Shown here: in pieces, positions 1 to 7,603 of the stretch
Layout: each line of letters starts with the position of its first letter
Numbering within the stretch: the stretch's first letter is position 1
Assembly (NCBI GenBank): GCA_045637775.1
Contig: JAZUAC010000011.1
Coordinates: 1-21,150, forward strand
Length of the DNA: 21,150 bases
Direction of reading: 5' to 3'
Source of the DNA: UMGS172 sp045637775
GTDB lineage: Bacteria; Bacillota; Clostridia; Oscillospirales; Acutalibacteraceae
Notes under the pieces: model-generated
The model's input: only the letters and a program-made list of their open reading frames with translations
Told to the model about the DNA's origin: nothing
Database searches by the model: none
Translations under genes and position numbers: made by a program

Positions 1-1
1 A

Positions 2-211
2 AGAGGCTTCAGACAAAGTCGTGGCGGAATAGGTGATATCAGAATATTCACCAACAGCATCACCAAGATGATTGGCACAATGCGAAAATCGGGTGTTGAT
101 GCCACGTCAAGAAAGAATGAAACCGAGGAGTTTATAGAATATACCATAACCATCCCCAAAAGACCTAAAAGAGAAAATGCACAGATCACTCTGTTTGACC
201 TGACGGTGTAG
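2..211 (+). CDS. C-terminal fragment of an unrecognised protein
   Basis: An open frame enters from the left edge and ends at TAG (209-211), giving 69 residues of C-terminus. The visible part is basic, with R/K-rich stretches (RGFRQSRGG near the edge, PKRPKRE near the end) and a patterned middle containing TKMIGTMRKSGVDATSRK and EEFIEYTITIPK. It ends with a hydrophobic ITLFDLTV tail. I do not recognise the family. The basic character and the hairpin just downstream would suit a DNA- or RNA-binding or mobile-element protein, but that is only an inference. The start lies outside the window, so no ribosome binding site or operon context can be judged. Confidence 0.6.
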   Translation, partial: RGFRQSRGGIGDIRIFTNSITKMIGTMRKSGVDATSRKNETEEFIEYTITIPKRPKRENAQITLFDLTV

Positions 212-247
212 CACCGCCACCTAAAATCACCCACCCATATTCATCCC

Positions 248-306
248 CATACAACGGATCACCGTCGTGCAGAAATATCTGTGCGGCGGTGGTTCGTTAT
301 TGTATG
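248..306 (+). other. Long imperfect hairpin (26 bp, plus-strand RNA)
   Basis: Bases 248-273 pair with 278-306 around an AATA loop (274-277). Bases 248-254 pair with 300-306, 255-259 with 292-296, and 260-273 with 278-291; the only bulge is TTA at 297-299. Five pairs are G-U in plus-strand RNA (269-282, 268-283, 265-286, 259-292, 257-294) and would be A-C mismatches in minus-strand RNA, so any RNA role is on the plus strand. It begins 37 bases after the upstream stop and lacks a clean U-tract. A classical intrinsic terminator is therefore unlikely; an mRNA 3' end structure or remnant palindromic element is possible. Confidence 0.7.
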
Positions 307-349
307 TGCAACAATATATAAAAAAGCCTATAAATAATGCGTTTTTGTC

Positions 350-378
350 TTGCAATATCTTGTGCGGTATGTCATAAT
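350..378 (+). promoter_or_regulatory. Putative sigma-A promoter for the GH16-rarA run
   Basis: TTGCAA (350-355), a 17-base spacer, then CATAAT (373-378), about 80 bases before the first GH16 gene. It is the best promoter match I found in the 247-base gap and the gaps downstream are short, so it could serve 459-5262. A small 7-bp hairpin (386-403) lies just downstream in the leader. Confidence 0.5.
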
Positions 379-458
379 GAAAAAAGCAAAGAAAACTCTT
401 TGCTACAAATAATCTTTGCGCAGGGCAAACCGTATGCCGCGAAAGGAGAAATGTCAAA

Positions 459-1277
459 ATGGAATTGTACGAAAAGAATTATGAGCTCGTGTTTGAGGAA
501 GATTTCTCGGGCGGACTCGACCAAAACAAGTGGGTGGCTTTGGACGAAAAGGTGAAAGCACATTCGACCAAGAAGGACAATGATTTTGTTCCCAGCCATG
601 TTATCACCCAGGGAGCATCAAAGCACGAAGGCTCCGAAATGCACTACAAACCCGAAAATGTTGCCGTGAAGGACGGTCATCTTGTTATTACCGCAGGTAA
701 TGACGGTGAAGGCTATCAAGGCGGTAAGGTTGTTTGCAACGGTCTTGTTTTTGCACACGGCTATGTTGAGGTTGAAGCTCTTTTGCCCGATTTCCAAAAG
801 GGTGTTTGGCCTGTATTTTCGTTGGTTTCTACCGAAGGAACCCCCTATAAGGCTGATTTTGACCTTATTGCAGTTCACGGTGATAAAGGTAAGAACGCAA
901 CCAATATGTACATCCGTTGGATGGATGAAATTTATGAAACTCCCCATAAGATAAACTGCCTCTTTGGTCGTCCCGGACGTTTCTATCCCGAAGCAGGGGA
1001 TGAAAAGCTTGCACCCGGTTACCACAAGTTCGGCATTGAGATAACAAGTGATTTTGTTACCTTCTATGTAGATGGCAATGAAGTTAGCCGCCGCGATATA
1101 ACTCCAAGCACATATCAGGTTCTCGGCAGAAAGAACTTCTTGAAGTTCACCGCAGGAATGTCCATTGGTTTGCCTAATATTGATGCGCCCGAAGCCGACG
1201 CAAAGTTCCCGACCGAGTTCAAGATAAAGAGCATCAAGCTTTATCAGAACGATGGCGACCTTTTGGTTAAGAGATAA
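459..1277 (+). CDS. GH16-fold protein with lost catalytic glutamates (pseudoenzyme)
   Basis: 272 residues with a concanavalin-like glycoside hydrolase family 16 pattern: an opening YELVFEEDFSGGLDQNKW, a middle VWPVFSL strand, and a closing FKIKSIKLYQ. GH16 enzymes cleave beta-1,3/1,4-glucans or galactans using an ExDxE or ExDxxE motif. Here the equivalent stretch reads DFDLIA (residues 133-138): the nucleophile Glu is Asp and the acid/base Glu is Ala, so hydrolysis is unlikely. There is no signal peptide, so it should be cytosolic. The start is supported by AAAGGAG about 10 bases upstream. It lies 13 bases before a similar-length protein that keeps the motif, suggesting a duplicated pair. A carbohydrate-binding or partner role is inferred, not shown. 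Confidence 0.8.
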   Translation: MELYEKNYELVFEEDFSGGLDQNKWVALDEKVKAHSTKKDNDFVPSHVITQGASKHEGSEMHYKPENVAVKDGHLVITAGNDGEGYQGGKVVCNGLVFAHGYVEVEALLPDFQKGVWPVFSLVSTEGTPYKADFDLIAVHGDKGKNATNMYIRWMDEIYETPHKINCLFGRPGRFYPEAGDEKLAPGYHKFGIEITSDFVTFYVDGNEVSRRDITPSTYQVLGRKNFLKFTAGMSIGLPNIDAPEADAKFPTEFKIKSIKLYQNDGDLLVKR

Positions 1278-1290
1278 GGAGGCGGCAATT

Positions 1291-2112
1291 ATGAACGCAA
1301 AGACATTTGGTAAAAACTATAAGCTTGTTTGGGAAGACCATTTTGACGGTCCCAAGATTGACGAGGGTTATTGGAAGATTTATCATTACAATGTACCCGG
1401 TCACGATGAGCGTCCCGCTTGGAGAAAGCGTGAAAACTGCCGTGTTGAGGACAGTATGCTTATCATCAAGGGCACTATTGAGGAAAATAAGGACTATGCA
1501 AGCGGTATGCTTCGCAGTATCGACAATATTGCTTATCAGTACGGTTATGCCGAAATCAGAGCCAAGATGCCCAAAGGCGGTCCCGGCATATGGCCCGGCT
1601 TCTGGATGGGCCGTCAGAGCCGTAACGGTTGTCCTGCCGCAGGTTCTGAAATAGATGTTCTTGAGATGTTTGGTGATGACTCATACCTTGCCTTCAATAT
1701 CCACAGCTGGTGGAAGGACGGTCATATCAACTATCTTGACGGACAGGGCTATCCCAAAAAGGCATATTTACCCAACGGTGCCAAGTTCTCCGAGGATTTC
1801 CACACCATCGGTTTTGAGTGGACTCCCGAGTTGGTTTCCTTCTTTATTGATGGTGAGCCTTGCTGCACCATCCGTATCGACAACCCCGTAATGGAGGTCT
1901 TCCACGAACCCATTTACTTTATTCTTTCAATGGCTTTCGGATTGAAGCATGTTTCAAAGCCTGACGACAACCGCACCGAGCCTATTGAATATATGATCGA
2001 CTACATCCGTTTGTATCAGAATGAGGACGGAAAAATGTTCCACAGAGACCCCGATAACGGACCTTTCTATGAGATTACCGACCCTTATCAGTTCTCTGAA
2101 TTTAAGAAATAA
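1291..2112 (+). CDS. Family 16 glycoside hydrolase, intact catalytic motif, no signal peptide
   Basis: 273 residues. The GH16 motif EIDVLE is at residues 120-125 (nucleophile E120, D122, acid/base E125), preceded by IWPGFWM in the substrate-cleft strand and followed near the end by the typical DYIRLYQ strand. The fold and motif fit laminarinase/lichenase-type endo-glucanases, but the substrate cannot be fixed from sequence. The frame is open to an ATG at 1252, yet the ATG at 1291 directly follows AGGAGG at 1278-1283, so 1291 is chosen; it also avoids overlap with the upstream gene. There is no signal peptide or anchor, which is odd for a polysaccharide hydrolase: it may act on imported oligosaccharides, leave by a non-Sec route, or act on an internal glycan. 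Confidence 0.88.
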   Translation: MNAKTFGKNYKLVWEDHFDGPKIDEGYWKIYHYNVPGHDERPAWRKRENCRVEDSMLIIKGTIEENKDYASGMLRSIDNIAYQYGYAEIRAKMPKGGPGIWPGFWMGRQSRNGCPAAGSEIDVLEMFGDDSYLAFNIHSWWKDGHINYLDGQGYPKKAYLPNGAKFSEDFHTIGFEWTPELVSFFIDGEPCCTIRIDNPVMEVFHEPIYFILSMAFGLKHVSKPDDNRTEPIEYMIDYIRLYQNEDGKMFHRDPDNGPFYEITDPYQFSEFKK

Positions 2113-2149
2113 TCGCAAATTATAAAACTAACGAAAGGAGAAGCGGCTT

Positions 2150-3418
2150 ATGAATTCGCCTCTTGCAGATAGAATAAGACCCCAAACTTTGGATCAAGTT
2201 GTGGGTCAAAAGCACTTATTAGGCTACGGTAAGCCGCTTCGCCGTATTATTGAGTCGGGGACTATCCCCAACCTGATTTTCTACGGCCCCTCAGGGGTTG
2301 GAAAGACCACCGTTGCAAGCATTATTGCCAAGCAAAGCAACAAACGTCTTTACAAACTTAATGCCACAACCGCCTCAACCGCCGATATCAGGGAGATGCT
2401 TTCCTCGGCCGAAATGCTTGGTGGAGATAACGGCATTTTGCTTTATCTTGATGAGATTCAGTATTTTAACAAAAAGCAACAACAAACCTTACTCGAAAGC
2501 ATTGAAAACGGCAATATCACGCTGATTGCGTCGACCACCGAAAACCCGTATTTTTATGTTTATAACGCTATTTTAAGCCGTTCGACCGTCTTTGAGTTTA
2601 AGCAACTTTCATGGCAGGATATTCGTCCCGCGGTGTACCGTGCTGCCGAAATTATGTCAAATGAGCAGGGCATTGAGATTGAGTTTGAAGGCCAAAATGC
2701 GGTTGACATAATCTGTAAAGGCTGTGGCGGTGATGTCAGAAAAGCACTCAATTCGGTAGAGTTGTGTGTGCTTTCAAGTGAGAGAAAAGACGGTAAACTG
2801 ACCGTTTTGGAAGAAACGGCAAAAGAACTCACCCAAAAAAGTGCCATGCGTTATGACCGCGAGGGTGACGACCATTATGACATTGTTTCGGCATACCAGA
2901 AGTCGATGCGTGGACCTGACCCCGATGCCGCAGTGCATTATTTAGCAAGGCTTTTAGAGTCGGGTGATTTGGCTTCGGCCTGCCGAAGACTGCTTGTGTG
3001 TGCTAACGAAGATGTAGGGTTAGCCAATCCGCAGATAATCCCCATTGTTAAAGCGGCGGTTGACACCGCTTTGGCAGTAGGCCTGCCCGAGGCAAGAATA
3101 CCGCTTGCCAATGCTGTTGTGCTTGTGGCAATCAGTCCCAAGTCAAACTCGGTCTATAACGCAATCAATGCGGCTATGACCGATGTTCAAAGGGGCAACA
3201 CGGGACCCGTTCCAAGGCAGCTTCAAAACAAGCATTTTGACGGTGAAGATGCCGAGGTTAAAGGTCAACATTACCTGTACCCTCATGATTATGAAAATCA
3301 TTATGTCAAACAACAATATCTGCCGGATGCAATTAAAAATAATATTTATTACGAATTCGGTGATAATAAAACGGAACTTGCATATAAAGAATATTGGAAG
3401 AAAATAAAAGAAAAATAG
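2150..3418 (+). CDS. rarA: Replication-associated recombination protein RarA (MgsA) AAA+ ATPase
   Basis: 422 residues, the usual RarA length. The AAA+ domain shows Walker A GPSGVGKT (46-53), Walker B LLYLDEIQ (97-104), sensor 1 STTEN (128-132) and an arginine-finger LSRS (142-145). The C-terminal half carries the clamp-loader-like tetramerisation region, with the family stretch CANEDVGLANP and the MgsA-type end. The opening PLADRIRPQTLDQVVGQ is typical. Known homologues act at stalled replication forks alongside RecA and SSB. The start is set by AAAGGAG about 7 bases upstream. It follows the GH16 gene by 37 bases and precedes a membrane PH-domain gene by 13, so it may be cotranscribed with functionally unrelated genes. 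Confidence 0.95.
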   Translation: MNSPLADRIRPQTLDQVVGQKHLLGYGKPLRRIIESGTIPNLIFYGPSGVGKTTVASIIAKQSNKRLYKLNATTASTADIREMLSSAEMLGGDNGILLYLDEIQYFNKKQQQTLLESIENGNITLIASTTENPYFYVYNAILSRSTVFEFKQLSWQDIRPAVYRAAEIMSNEQGIEIEFEGQNAVDIICKGCGGDVRKALNSVELCVLSSERKDGKLTVLEETAKELTQKSAMRYDREGDDHYDIVSAYQKSMRGPDPDAAVHYLARLLESGDLASACRRLLVCANEDVGLANPQIIPIVKAAVDTALAVGLPEARIPLANAVVLVAISPKSNSVYNAINAAMTDVQRGNTGPVPRQLQNKHFDGEDAEVKGQHYLYPHDYENHYVKQQYLPDAIKNNIYYEFGDNKTELAYKEYWKKIKEK

Positions 3419-3431
3419 TTCCGGTGACAGT

Positions 3432-3866
3432 ATGATTTTTGAACTCGACAAAAAGGTTCTTTTATATTGGAGATTCACGGCGGCAGTTATATTTGCCGCC
3501 GTTTTTTCGGCATTAGCGCTTACTTTGTCCGGCTATTTTTATCTCTGCGTTGCAATTTGCGGTGCTGTGACTGTGGTAGGGTTGGTCATTTTGTTTTGTT
3601 ATCTGCCAAAGCTTTGGCGGTCGGAGGTCGTTTTGATTGAAAACGGTCGGATAATATGCAAAAAGGGTGTCATTATCAAAAGGGAATATATCTACCCTCA
3701 AACAAGGATAGTTTACGTTCAGAGAGTAAAACCTCCGTTGGCAGGGTGCTTTTGTCTGCAAATGATAATAATAAAGGGTGTGGGACACAATCTTTTTCTG
3801 CCACCCATGACCCATACTCAATCGGTTTTGTTCAGAAAGGCGGTGCAACACGGTGAGCCAAAATAA
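3432..3866 (+). CDS. Membrane PH-domain protein, YdbS-like (bPH2)
   Basis: 144 residues. Two adjacent hydrophobic segments (about 12-33 and 36-56) form a membrane hairpin, followed by a basic LPKLWRSE and a small beta-rich domain of the bacterial PH type: VVLIENGRIICKKGVIIKRE then IYPQTRIVYVQ. This is the YdbS arrangement seen beside YdbT in Bacillus. The cellular role is not settled; the Bacillus pair has been linked to resistance to some antimicrobial peptides. The ribosome binding site is weak (GGTGA), hinting at coupling with rarA 13 bases upstream. It overlaps the next gene by 14 bases, supporting a joint complex. Confidence 0.75.
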   Translation: MIFELDKKVLLYWRFTAAVIFAAVFSALALTLSGYFYLCVAICGAVTVVGLVILFCYLPKLWRSEVVLIENGRIICKKGVIIKREYIYPQTRIVYVQRVKPPLAGCFCLQMIIIKGVGHNLFLPPMTHTQSVLFRKAVQHGEPK

Positions 3867-5262
3867 ATTGGAAATAAGACCGCATTGCCTTTATGTTGCC
3901 AATTTGTTGTACCCTTATCTGACACTTTTGATAATTCCCGTGGCAAGGGCTTTCTATCTGTATTTTTCAAAAGAAGCCGAAACCGTGTCGGCGGTGGTGG
4001 GCGCCGAAGCCGTTATGCTATTGGTGGCGGTCAATGTTGCGGTATTAAAATTTAAAAGAATGAGGATCACGCTTGACAGTGAAAAAAGTATCCATGTGGT
4101 GAAGGGCCTTTTTTGCAAAATCAGTTATGAGATTCCTAAAGAAGCATCCAAAATTATTGTGCTTGAGACTAATCCGATTTTATCGCTTTTTGGGGCTTGC
4201 AGACTGAAAGTTTACACCGAAGCGGGTACAAAAAGGCGTGCAGACGAGAGCATCCCTATACGGCGGTCAGACGCTGAACGATTGCTTGCAAGCTATGAGG
4301 TGAAAGGTGAAACAGTGCAAAGCAACACCTATTCAAGTGTGGTTATGTCAGCGGCACTGTCGTCGGCAACGGCAGGCGTATTGCTTGCAATTCCAATAGT
4401 CAAGGTGGCGGTCAGCTTGCTCGGTAAAAGCATACCGTCACTGTTGCCCGAGATACACGATAACCAAAAATTGTATGAATGGATGAAAACGGCGGGGAAA
4501 TATGTGCCGTTGGTTATCGGTTTGGGATATGTTATATCGTTCGCTGTCTTGCTTTTGAGGAATTATAAGTTTTCTTCGGTACGGTCAAACAAGTATATCA
4601 TGCTTGATGCAGGCAAAATGCCTCACCGAACAGTTTTGCTCGAGGCACGGTCGGTCAATGCCGTTAAAACGGTTAAGGCTCCCTTGATGTTACTTGCTGA
4701 CAAATGTGCTGTAAAGTTCAGTGCCTGCGGTTACGGTCGGCGTCGTGGCGAGATAGGTCTGCTCGTGCCATGCGTCAAGCCGGTGTTTGCCAATGGACTT
4801 ATAGGGTGGCTGTTGCCTCAAATGGGTTTTAAGGGTGAAACTGTTCGTGTTGATAAAAAAGGTATCAGGCGGTGTGTTTGGTTGCCAATGGGCACTTTGG
4901 CCCTTACCTTAACGGCAACAACGGTTGTTTCGGCCATGTTTCCAAGATTTAAAATGCCTGCTATGGCGGTTGCGTTGCCGATAGTTATGTTTTGCGGTGT
5001 GTGGTTGGCGGTGAGGTTGTATATCGCAAGAAAAGGCGGCGTTGCGTTTTCAAATAAAGGTATATGGGTGAAATACCGTCGGAGTGCCACGGTCAACGAG
5101 TTGAAATGCCAAAAAGAGGACATTGAAAGCATCACAATAAAACAGACACCGTTTGACAAACGCCATGGACATTGCACCCTGAAATTGCGTTTGTTAGACA
5201 AAAATCGTGATGTTGCGATGTTGAGGTATCTTGATGCAAGCGAAATAAGAAAAAATATATAG
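3853..5262 (+). CDS. Large multi-pass PH-domain protein, YdbT-like
   Basis: 469 residues from a GTG start that overlaps the previous gene by 14 bases, with AAAGG about 13 bases upstream. Hydrophobic segments come in three pairs (about 15-63, 158-235 and 345-390), each followed by a bPH2-like beta domain with the pattern of a KxxRITLD or KYxxL strand, then an IPKEAS or LLEARS stretch. This triplicated layout is that of YdbT. With the YdbS-like neighbour it probably forms a membrane complex. The function is unknown. Residues are strongly diverged between repeats, so the three-domain reading is by eye. Confidence 0.72.
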   Translation: MSQNKLEIRPHCLYVANLLYPYLTLLIIPVARAFYLYFSKEAETVSAVVGAEAVMLLVAVNVAVLKFKRMRITLDSEKSIHVVKGLFCKISYEIPKEASKIIVLETNPILSLFGACRLKVYTEAGTKRRADESIPIRRSDAERLLASYEVKGETVQSNTYSSVVMSAALSSATAGVLLAIPIVKVAVSLLGKSIPSLLPEIHDNQKLYEWMKTAGKYVPLVIGLGYVISFAVLLLRNYKFSSVRSNKYIMLDAGKMPHRTVLLEARSVNAVKTVKAPLMLLADKCAVKFSACGYGRRRGEIGLLVPCVKPVFANGLIGWLLPQMGFKGETVRVDKKGIRRCVWLPMGTLALTLTATTVVSAMFPRFKMPAMAVALPIVMFCGVWLAVRLYIARKGGVAFSNKGIWVKYRRSATVNELKCQKEDIESITIKQTPFDKRHGHCTLKLRLLDKNRDVAMLRYLDASEIRKNI

Positions 5263-5288
5263 ACAAACCGCGAGGTTTGTGTTAAAAT
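5260..5288 (+). promoter_or_regulatory. Promoter of the folT unit with inverted repeat in its spacer
   Basis: TAGACA (5260-5265, one mismatch to consensus), a 17-base spacer and TAAAAT (5283-5288). The -35 overlaps the ydbT-like stop codon. A perfect 7-bp inverted repeat (5263-5269 with 5274-5280, GCGA between) fills most of the spacer and could be an operator or a small hairpin closing the upstream transcript. It has no U-tract, so it is a poor terminator. Confidence 0.6.
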
Positions 5289-5315
5289 AACTGTGGTGCA
5301 AACCAATAACAATAA

Positions 5316-5451
5316 AACAGAGTAGAAACCGATGCGTGAGTTTAAAGGGTGTTATACCCTTGCGACTTGAAGTGCCTTTGAGAACGGGGAGTTGTCTTGA
5401 GGACGAAGGACTGAAATTCAGTCTGCGGTAGCGGTTTCGCATCCCGCTGTT
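5316..5451 (+). promoter_or_regulatory. Tetrahydrofolate (THF) riboswitch aptamer
   Basis: The folT-motif signature is visible: an AGAGTAG opening, a GATGCGT segment, a GGACGAAGGACTG core and the closing GCGGTAGC and CGCATCCCGCTG. P1 pairs 5316-5320 with 5447-5451. P2 pairs 5325-5331 with 5432-5438, seven Watson-Crick pairs. Inner hairpins are at 5345-5361 (AAGGGT/ACCCTT) and 5410-5424 (GACTGA/TCAGTC). It sits directly before a folate-family ECF transporter gene, the classic partner. It is somewhat longer than the best-studied examples because of an extended inner arm. Assignment is by recognised consensus and context. Confidence 0.85.
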
Positions 5452-5484
5452 ATAGTAAGAAGAATATTGCGCTTTTGAGCTTTA

Positions 5485-5520
5485 ACCTCTTATTATTTCA
5501 ACGAAGATGTAATAGGAGGT
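5485..5520 (+). promoter_or_regulatory. Shine-Dalgarno-sequestering helix, riboswitch expression platform
   Basis: Bases 5485-5495 (ACCTCTTATTA) pair with 5510-5520 (TAATAGGAGGT) over 11 pairs with a single G-U, and a 14-base loop. The right strand contains the AGGAGG of folT, so the helix would hide the ribosome binding site. A competing upstream segment, 5454-5462, can pair with 5486-5494 with one mismatch and could free it. This points to translational rather than termination control. Confidence 0.75.
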
Positions 5521-5526
5521 ATTTTT

Positions 5527-6060
5527 ATGCAAAATAATAATTCAAAAAAAAGCATTACTATGATTGCTGTTTTGGGCGTTTTGTCGGGTTTGGCGGTCGT
5601 CTTTTCGTTGCCGTTTCCGTCGGGACTCACATTCCGTGTGGGTGAGTTTTTGAAATTTTCGCCCATGTTTTTGGCCGTAGCCTTGGCGGGCAGTATGTAC
5701 GGTTGGTGGGCCGGCGCCATGGTTGGCTTTATTGGTGACCTATTTCAAGCACTTCTGTCGGGACTCGGCATTTCACCGTTTTTATTGGCGGTGAGTGTTT
5801 TAAACGGCATTATTTTCGGTTCGCTCTTGCACAACTCAAAAAGCGTTATCAGAATCGTTATGTCGGTTTTGCTGACACAACTGGTGTGCGGATTGTGTTT
5901 TACCACCATTGTGTTGAAAATTCAATATGGAATGCCCATATTCCCAACTATTTATTGGCGAATGGTGCAGGTTGGCATAATGACGGTGGTCGAAATTGTG
6001 CTGCTTATTTTAATAATAAAAACCGTCGACCTGCCGACAAGGTTTAAGGGAAGAAGATAA
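5527..6060 (+). CDS. folT: ECF transporter S component, folate family
   Basis: 177 residues with about six hydrophobic segments, typical of ECF substrate-binding (S) proteins. The opening KSITMIAVLGVLSGLAVV carries the small-residue helix that contacts the EcfT subunit. FRVGEFLKFSPMFLAVALAG followed by YGWWAGAMVGFIGDLFQALL matches the folate-type S component. It captures folate and needs the shared EcfA/EcfA'/EcfT energising module, which is not in this window. The THF riboswitch and masked ribosome binding site immediately upstream strongly support folate as substrate. It is followed at 23 bases by a 59-aa gene and then a MATE transporter, with no terminator between. Confidence 0.9.
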   Translation: MQNNNSKKSITMIAVLGVLSGLAVVFSLPFPSGLTFRVGEFLKFSPMFLAVALAGSMYGWWAGAMVGFIGDLFQALLSGLGISPFLLAVSVLNGIIFGSLLHNSKSVIRIVMSVLLTQLVCGLCFTTIVLKIQYGMPIFPTIYWRMVQVGIMTVVEIVLLILIIKTVDLPTRFKGRR

Positions 6061-6083
6061 AGGTTGACATAGGAGTTCATATT

Positions 6084-6263
6084 ATGTTTAAAATCGAAAA
6101 TGAGTTCAAATCAGCTAATGTTTCTCGCACAGTCGGATTTACCGAGCCGCTGTTCGAAAAATTGAACAAGGTTGCCGCGGAAAATGAAATATCTTTCAAT
6201 CTGCTGGTGCTTCAATGCTGTAAGTATGCTTTGGAAAATATGTCCGAGGAAGATAACGACTAA
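6084..6263 (+). CDS. 59-aa ribbon-helix-helix-like small protein
   Basis: 59 residues. AGGAG at 6071-6075 sits 8 bases before the ATG. The sequence runs a short polar lead, a beta-strand-like VSRTVGFTEPLFEKL, a helix (EKLNKVAAENE), a turn at I/S-F, and a second helix (FNLLVLQCCKYALENM), then an acidic tail. That strand-helix-helix order resembles Arc/MetJ-type DNA-binding proteins or the antitoxin/copy-control RHH family. No toxin partner is adjacent. It is placed between folT and the MATE gene, ending 5 bases before the latter, so it may be cotranscribed and possibly controlled by the THF riboswitch. The RHH call is by eye. Confidence 0.75.
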   Translation: MFKIENEFKSANVSRTVGFTEPLFEKLNKVAAENEISFNLLVLQCCKYALENMSEEDND

Positions 6264-6268
6264 GAAAA

Positions 6269-7600
6269 ATGCAGATCCAATTATCCGACCATTTTACATA
6301 TAAGAAATTACTGCGGTTCACATTGCCGTCGATTGCGATGATGATTTTCACATCGGTCTACGGCGTTGTGGACGGCTTTTTTGTGTCCAATTTTGTCGGC
6401 AAGGTTGAGTTTACAGCTGTCAACTTTATTATGCCGCTTTTGATGATACTGTCAACCGTTGGCTTTATGCTTGGAACGGGTGGTAGTGCGCTTATTGGCA
6501 AAACGCTTGGTGAGGGAGACCGGGAAAAGGCCAACCGACAGTTTTCGTTGATTGTCTATGCGGCAATTTTGTTGAGTGTTGTCATTTCGGTTATCGGTCT
6601 TTTGGTTTTAAGACCGGTTGCTTCCGCCCTGGGTGCCGAGGGTGAACTGCTTGAAGATTGCGTAACATATGGCAGAATAATTTTGATAGCCTTGCCGTTT
6701 TTCACCCTGCAGGTGGAGTTTCAGTCGCTCTTTGTCACCTCCGAAAAACCGACATTGGGTCTTTATATGACGCTGGTCACAGGCGTTGCCAACATGGTTT
6801 TGGATGCGGTGTTGGTCGGTGTTTTGCGTTGGGGACTTGAGGGTGCTGCCTTGGCAACCGCCATTAGTCAGGCAATCGGCGGAATTGCTCCGCTTGTCTA
6901 TTTTGCAAGGCCGAATTCAAGCCTTTTGCAACTTGGCAAAACAAAATACGACGGCAAAGCATTGTTGCGAACCTGCACCAATGGTTCGTCCGAGCTTATG
7001 AGCACCGTTTCGATGTCGTTGGTCGGTATGCTTTACAATATCCAACTGCTGAAATACGCAGGTGAGGACGGAGTTGCCGCCTATGGCGTTTTGATGTATG
7101 TCAATATGGTTTTTGTTGCGATTTTCTTTGGATATACAATGGGTATGGCACCGGTTATCAGTTTCCATTACGGTGCAAACAACACCGACGAGTTGAAAAG
7201 TCTTTTGAAGAAAAGCTTGGTTATAGTCGGCATTTCATCGGTTTTGATGGTTATATCGTCAATATTGCTTGCAAAACCTTTGTCGTTACTGTTTGCAAGC
7301 AGCCACCCCGACCTTTTGGCAATGACTGTTCGCGGATTTTATATCTATTCTTTTAGTTTTCTGTTTGCAGGTCTGGCCATTTTCGGGTCATCGTTTTTCA
7401 CGGCACTCAACAATGGGCTCGTTTCGGCACTTATATCATTTTTAAGGACATTGGTTTTCCAAATTGCCGCTGTTATGCTGCTGCCCTTGGTTTTAGGACT
7501 CGACGGCATTTGGGTGTCGGTTGTTGTGGCAGAATTTTCTGCCGCCACGCTGTCGGTAGCGTTTATCTTTGCGCGGAAGAACAAGTATCATTATTTATAA
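6269..7600 (+). CDS. MATE family multidrug/cation efflux transporter
   Basis: 443 residues with about 12 hydrophobic segments. The opening QLSDHFTYKKLLRFTLPSIA then MMIFTSVYGVVDGFFVSN is the MATE signature, and the two-halved layout with FGYTMGMAPVISFHYGA in the second half fits the family. These proteins export organic cations or drugs using Na+ or H+; the substrate here is unknown. No strong ribosome binding site precedes the ATG (the nearest purine tract is about 18 bases away), and it starts 5 bases after the small RHH-like gene, so translational coupling is likely. An intrinsic terminator follows directly, closing the folT unit. Confidence 0.92.
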   Translation: MQIQLSDHFTYKKLLRFTLPSIAMMIFTSVYGVVDGFFVSNFVGKVEFTAVNFIMPLLMILSTVGFMLGTGGSALIGKTLGEGDREKANRQFSLIVYAAILLSVVISVIGLLVLRPVASALGAEGELLEDCVTYGRIILIALPFFTLQVEFQSLFVTSEKPTLGLYMTLVTGVANMVLDAVLVGVLRWGLEGAALATAISQAIGGIAPLVYFARPNSSLLQLGKTKYDGKALLRTCTNGSSELMSTVSMSLVGMLYNIQLLKYAGEDGVAAYGVLMYVNMVFVAIFFGYTMGMAPVISFHYGANNTDELKSLLKKSLVIVGISSVLMVISSILLAKPLSLLFASSHPDLLAMTVRGFYIYSFSFLFAGLAIFGSSFFTALNNGLVSALISFLRTLVFQIAAVMLLPLVLGLDGIWVSVVVAEFSAATLSVAFIFARKNKYHYL

Positions 7601-7603
7601 AAT

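Noticed and set aside
386..403. 7-bp hairpin GCAAAGA/TCTTTGC as a terminator
   Set aside because: AT-rich, short and without a U-tract, and it sits downstream of the putative promoter in the leader of the GH16 gene.
337..555. 72-aa open frame on the plus strand
   Set aside because: It overlaps the putative promoter and the start of the first GH16 gene in another frame; no ribosome binding site and no family likeness.
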